In this document: positions 62,268 through 64,000 of the stretch, piece by piece
Layout of the letters: every line of letters starts with the position of its first letter
Position numbering within the stretch: the stretch's first letter is position 1
Source: CG2-30-36-16 sp964372115
GTDB lineage: Bacteria; Bacteroidota; Ignavibacteria; Ignavibacteriales; Ignavibacteriaceae
Length of the DNA stretch: 64,000 nt
Assembly: GCA_964372115.1 (NCBI GenBank)
Contig: CAYJPN010000001.1
Coordinates: forward strand, 184,144 to 248,143
Reading direction: 5' to 3'
Translations under genes and position numbers: made by a program
Notes under the pieces: generated by a model
Seen by the model: only the letters and a program-made list of their open reading frames with translations
Told to the model about the DNA's origin: nothing
Databases searched by the model: none

Positions 62268-62969
62268 ATGATAACAATAGACAATTATTTAGATAGCCAT
62301 TACATACACCGAAGCAATTGGTTAAGAGCAGCCGTCTTGGGTGCAAACGATGGTATTATTTCTATCTCAAGCCTCGCAATTGGCGTAGCGACAGCAAGCA
62401 TAACAAGAGAGCCAATACTACTGGCGACTATTGCAGGGTTAGTTGCAGGCGCATTGTCAATGGCTGCCGGAGAATATGTTTCTGTCCATTCTCAAACGGA
62501 TATTGAGAAAGCTGATATTGAAAGGGAGAGACGTGAAATTAAAGAAATGCCCGACAATGAATTAAAAATTTTAGCTCAGATTTATGAGCAAAGGGGCGTA
62601 AAAAAAGAAACAGCTCTACAAGTAGCTAAAGAGTTAATGGAAAAAGATGCTTTAGGAGCGCACATAAGAGACGAATTAGGTATTAATGAAGTAAGTCAAG
62701 CAAAACCAATTCAAGCAGCTTTCACCTCCGGATTAGCTTTTACCGTTGGTGGACTTTTACCTCTCTTAGTTACAATTTTTGCTTCTGTTCATAATATGGG
62801 GTATTTCCTTTATGGGTTTACCATAATATCTCTAATTATACTTGGTACAGTTTCAGCAAAAACTGGCGGTTCAAGTATCCCAAAAGCAATTATTAGAATA
62901 GTCGTTTGGGGGACAATTGCGATGGGATTGTCTGCTCTCGTCGGATATATCTTTGGCGTAAATGTCTAA
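62268..62969 (+). CDS. VIT1/CCC1-family iron/manganese transporter (cassette gene)
   Basis: About 233 residues from ATG 62268; a frame from 62187 runs into the attC-like repeat and was rejected. The N-terminus NWLRAAVLGANDGIIS and the following GALSMAAGEYVSV are the typical first two membrane segments of the VIT family. A charged cytoplasmic region (about 70-140, Glu/Lys-rich) and three more membrane segments follow. Such proteins move Fe2+ or Mn2+ out of the cytosol, here probably across the cytoplasmic membrane. It begins 30 bases after the GTTATGC junction. Confidence 0.9.
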   Translation: MITIDNYLDSHYIHRSNWLRAAVLGANDGIISISSLAIGVATASITREPILLATIAGLVAGALSMAAGEYVSVHSQTDIEKADIERERREIKEMPDNELKILAQIYEQRGVKKETALQVAKELMEKDALGAHIRDELGINEVSQAKPIQAAFTSGLAFTVGGLLPLLVTIFASVHNMGYFLYGFTIISLIILGTVSAKTGGSSIPKAIIRIVVWGTIAMGLSALVGYIFGVNV

Positions 62970-62996
62970 AATAAACGAAGACAATTAAAAAACTTC

Positions 62997-63129
62997 GCCC
63001 AATACAGCGTATAGCTTTTGGCAGTTGAAATGATAAATTTAAGGGTTTCGGCTCATCGCCAAGTTCGTCTCGGGCGGACAGGAAAGTTTGCGGAAAACCG
63101 CCACAAGTCATATGCGCAAAACGTTGTAC
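62997..63129 (+). repeat. attC-like site 2
   Basis: Left core GCCCAATAC (62997-63005), arm 63006-63022 (AGCGTATAGCTTTTGGC) pairing with 63100-63117 (GCCACAAGTCATATGCGC), with extra unpaired bases on one side, then right core GTTGTAC (63123-63129). Unpaired bases on one arm are a feature of real attC folds. The 3' half is 16 of 18 identical to that of site 1. Confidence 0.55.
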
Positions 63130-63132
63130 TTC

Positions 63133-63456
63133 ATGCAAGAAAACCGTAACCTGAACAAAATTAAAAATAATGGCATAGAAAAATTTATTGAACAACAAAA
63201 AATTCGAATTGACATCTTGACTGATTTTCTTAAAAGTTTTGATGATGGACGCTCTAAAAGTTTCTTTTGCATTAGTTGAGCCTTATTACCGTTGGAGAAA
63301 TTGTTAGAGATACATCAATTTATTAAAGAACAACCTTCAGTCATTGATTTAAAGGTAAAAAACAAACAGATTAGAAACCTTTTGACAACAACAACAGATA
63401 CATTAAACACAAAACTCATGTTGAGAAACAAGTATTTATACGGAATACAATTATGA
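63133..63456 (+). pseudogene. Small gene interrupted by one in-frame TGA (cassette gene)
   Basis: The frame from ATG 63133 is open to 63456 except for one TGA at 63277-63279 (codon 49). Both halves read as one protein: GIEKFIEQQKIRIDILTDFL and DGRSKSFFCIS before it, then ALLPLEKLLEIHQFIKEQP after it. The final TGA overlaps the DUF3795 ATG by four bases (ATGA), showing that this frame is the true one to its end. I recall 'GRSKSFFC...LLP' as a conserved segment in small proteins linked to DUF3795, with Ala or Ser at the TGA. So a nonsense mutation or a sequencing error is likelier than selenocysteine. The ATG is nine bases after the GTTGTAC junction. Confidence 0.65.
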
Positions 63457-63869
63457 ATAAAACAAGTATTGCATCATGTGGTGTAGTTTGTGATATCTGT
63501 CTGGGTTTTCAACGAAATAAAAACAAATGTGTCGGATGCAATAATATTGGCAATAAGCCATATCATTGTACAGTTTGCAGCATAAAATCATGCACCGAAA
63601 AGAAGGGTAATGAAAAATTACTTTGCTATGATTGTACTAAATTCCCATGTAGGCGAATTAAAGATTTGGATAAACGCTACACATTAAAATATGGCGTAAG
63701 TCCAATTCAGAACTTAAATAAAATAAAAGAAATTGGATTACCTCAATTTATTGACACCGTGGAAGATAAATGGAAATGCGGTAAGTGTGGTCAATTGTTA
63801 TGTGTTCATAGAGAAGTTTGTTTGATTTGCGGTGATAAAAATGAGTACTTTCCACAGATTAAAGCTTAA
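63453..63869 (+). CDS. DUF3795-family cysteine-rich protein (cassette gene)
   Basis: A 138-residue, very Cys-rich protein with no signal peptide. SCGVVCDICLGF at the N-terminus, CVGCNN, CTVCSIKSCTEKKG, CYDCTKFPC and KCGKCG follow, with a CLICG near the end. This order of CxxC pairs is that of DUF3795, a likely zinc-binding family of unknown function. The start overlaps the broken gene before it by four bases, so they were a two-gene cassette. It ends 37 bases before the partial attC-like site at the window end. Confidence 0.85.
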   Translation: MNKTSIASCGVVCDICLGFQRNKNKCVGCNNIGNKPYHCTVCSIKSCTEKKGNEKLLCYDCTKFPCRRIKDLDKRYTLKYGVSPIQNLNKIKEIGLPQFIDTVEDKWKCGKCGQLLCVHREVCLICGDKNEYFPQIKA

Positions 63870-63905
63870 GAAACTATAATTTAACAAAAATATAAATGCA
63901 CGGAC

Positions 63906-64000
63906 GCACGACACGCGGTATAAAAAATTGCCGGCTTGGTAAATTATTGGTAGTGTAAAAATGATTGTGTAAATGGTTACCCCGGGTGTATCGCGGAACG
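63906..64000 (+). repeat. Partial attC-like site 3 at the window edge
   Basis: GCACGACAC (63906-63914) could be a left core. A GC-rich arm GCGGTATAAAAAATTGCCGG (63915-63934) has a loose match to a GTGTATCGCGG segment near 63986-63996. The window ends in AACG, where the right core GTT would begin. Weak by itself; supported by its position after the DUF3795 gene. Confidence 0.3.

Larger units (their letters stand above)
61390..64000 (+). mobile_element. Integron-like gene-cassette array (partial, open at the right edge)
   Basis: Three successive units, all plus strand, each with a gene starting close to its left end and a long imperfect inverted repeat at its right end. Junctions: GTTATGGGC at 61390, GTTATGC at 62238, GTTGTAC at 63123. 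The two complete right-end repeats share an 18-base segment at 16 of 18 positions (CCGCCACAA-x2-CATATGC at 62215 and 63098). Left cores are GCCCAA. This layout matches attC-bearing cassettes as known from Bacteroidota arrays. No integrase or attI is visible; the array may continue to the right. The left junction at 61390 lacks a recognisable full attC before it. Confidence 0.55.

Noticed and set aside
63277..63279. Selenocysteine codon
   Set aside because: The flanking residues suggest an ordinary Ala/Ser position, no Cys or redox motif is around the TGA, and no SECIS-like hairpin was evident just downstream.
1..64000. rRNA or tRNA genes
   Set aside because: I looked for GC-rich cloverleaf-like stretches and conserved rRNA segments in the intergenic gaps and saw none; a covariance scan would settle it.

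Overview
The window looks like a chromosome segment of a low-GC member of the Ignavibacteria, in the Bacteroidota/Chlorobiota lineage. Five secreted proteins end in a type IX secretion (T9SS) type A sorting domain with the core NYPNPFNP, which is very common in Ignavibacteria. TonB-dependent receptors with carboxypeptidase-like N-terminal domains, a FecR/ECF-sigma pair and a two-subunit 2-oxoacid:ferredoxin oxidoreductase fit the same group. This placement comes from protein motifs only; no rRNA or tRNA gene was recognised.

Layout. 1-4130 (minus) is a small locus of a partial membrane-anchored protein ending in CxxC, two six-bladed propeller lipoproteins, a six-cysteine secreted mini-peptide, a MauE/DoxX-type membrane protein and a LuxR-type regulator whose receiver lacks its Asp. 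4298-5878 is an overlapping operon of a 2Fe-2S ferredoxin, endonuclease III and an HD protein. 6063-39782 (minus) is a 34-kb surface and secretion region built from two versions of one module: TonB receptor, DUF4876-like lipoprotein, DUF6850-like outer-membrane barrel, then a Ycf48-like propeller with a T9SS tail. Copy 1 (16024 down to 8376) is followed by a gingipain-like C25/HEAT protein. Copy 2 (37936 down to 22758) adds an STN domain on the receptor, an ECF sigma factor and FecR upstream, an inserted ABC transporter with a DUF4857-like protein, and M28 and M16 peptidases downstream. A polyferredoxin with a degenerate HMA-like domain and two more T9SS proteins lie between the copies.

39964-50078 is mixed: a nitroreductase, a 0.9-kb stretch without a clear gene, a membrane-anchored MutS-like ATPase, a class A beta-lactamase-like hydrolase, a T9SS endonuclease I, a small secreted protein, a SET-domain protein and korAB. 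50746-60441 (minus) is mostly housekeeping: a CNNM/CBS/CorC protein, a lipoprotein, a UbiA-family transferase, an acyl-CoA mutase large subunit, mutL-folA-thyA, glycerate kinase and a GT9 heptosyltransferase.

61390-64000 looks like part of an integron-type gene-cassette array. Short same-strand genes (a methyltransferase, a VIT/CCC1 transporter, and a nonsense-interrupted gene overlapping a DUF3795 gene) are separated by about 135-bp imperfect inverted repeats with attC-like cores, ending at GTT junctions. No integrase is in the window. The two most unusual items are this cassette array and the duplicated TonB/DUF4876/DUF6850/Ycf48 module with its associated proteases. Several start codons were moved to better-supported positions, as noted in the entries.
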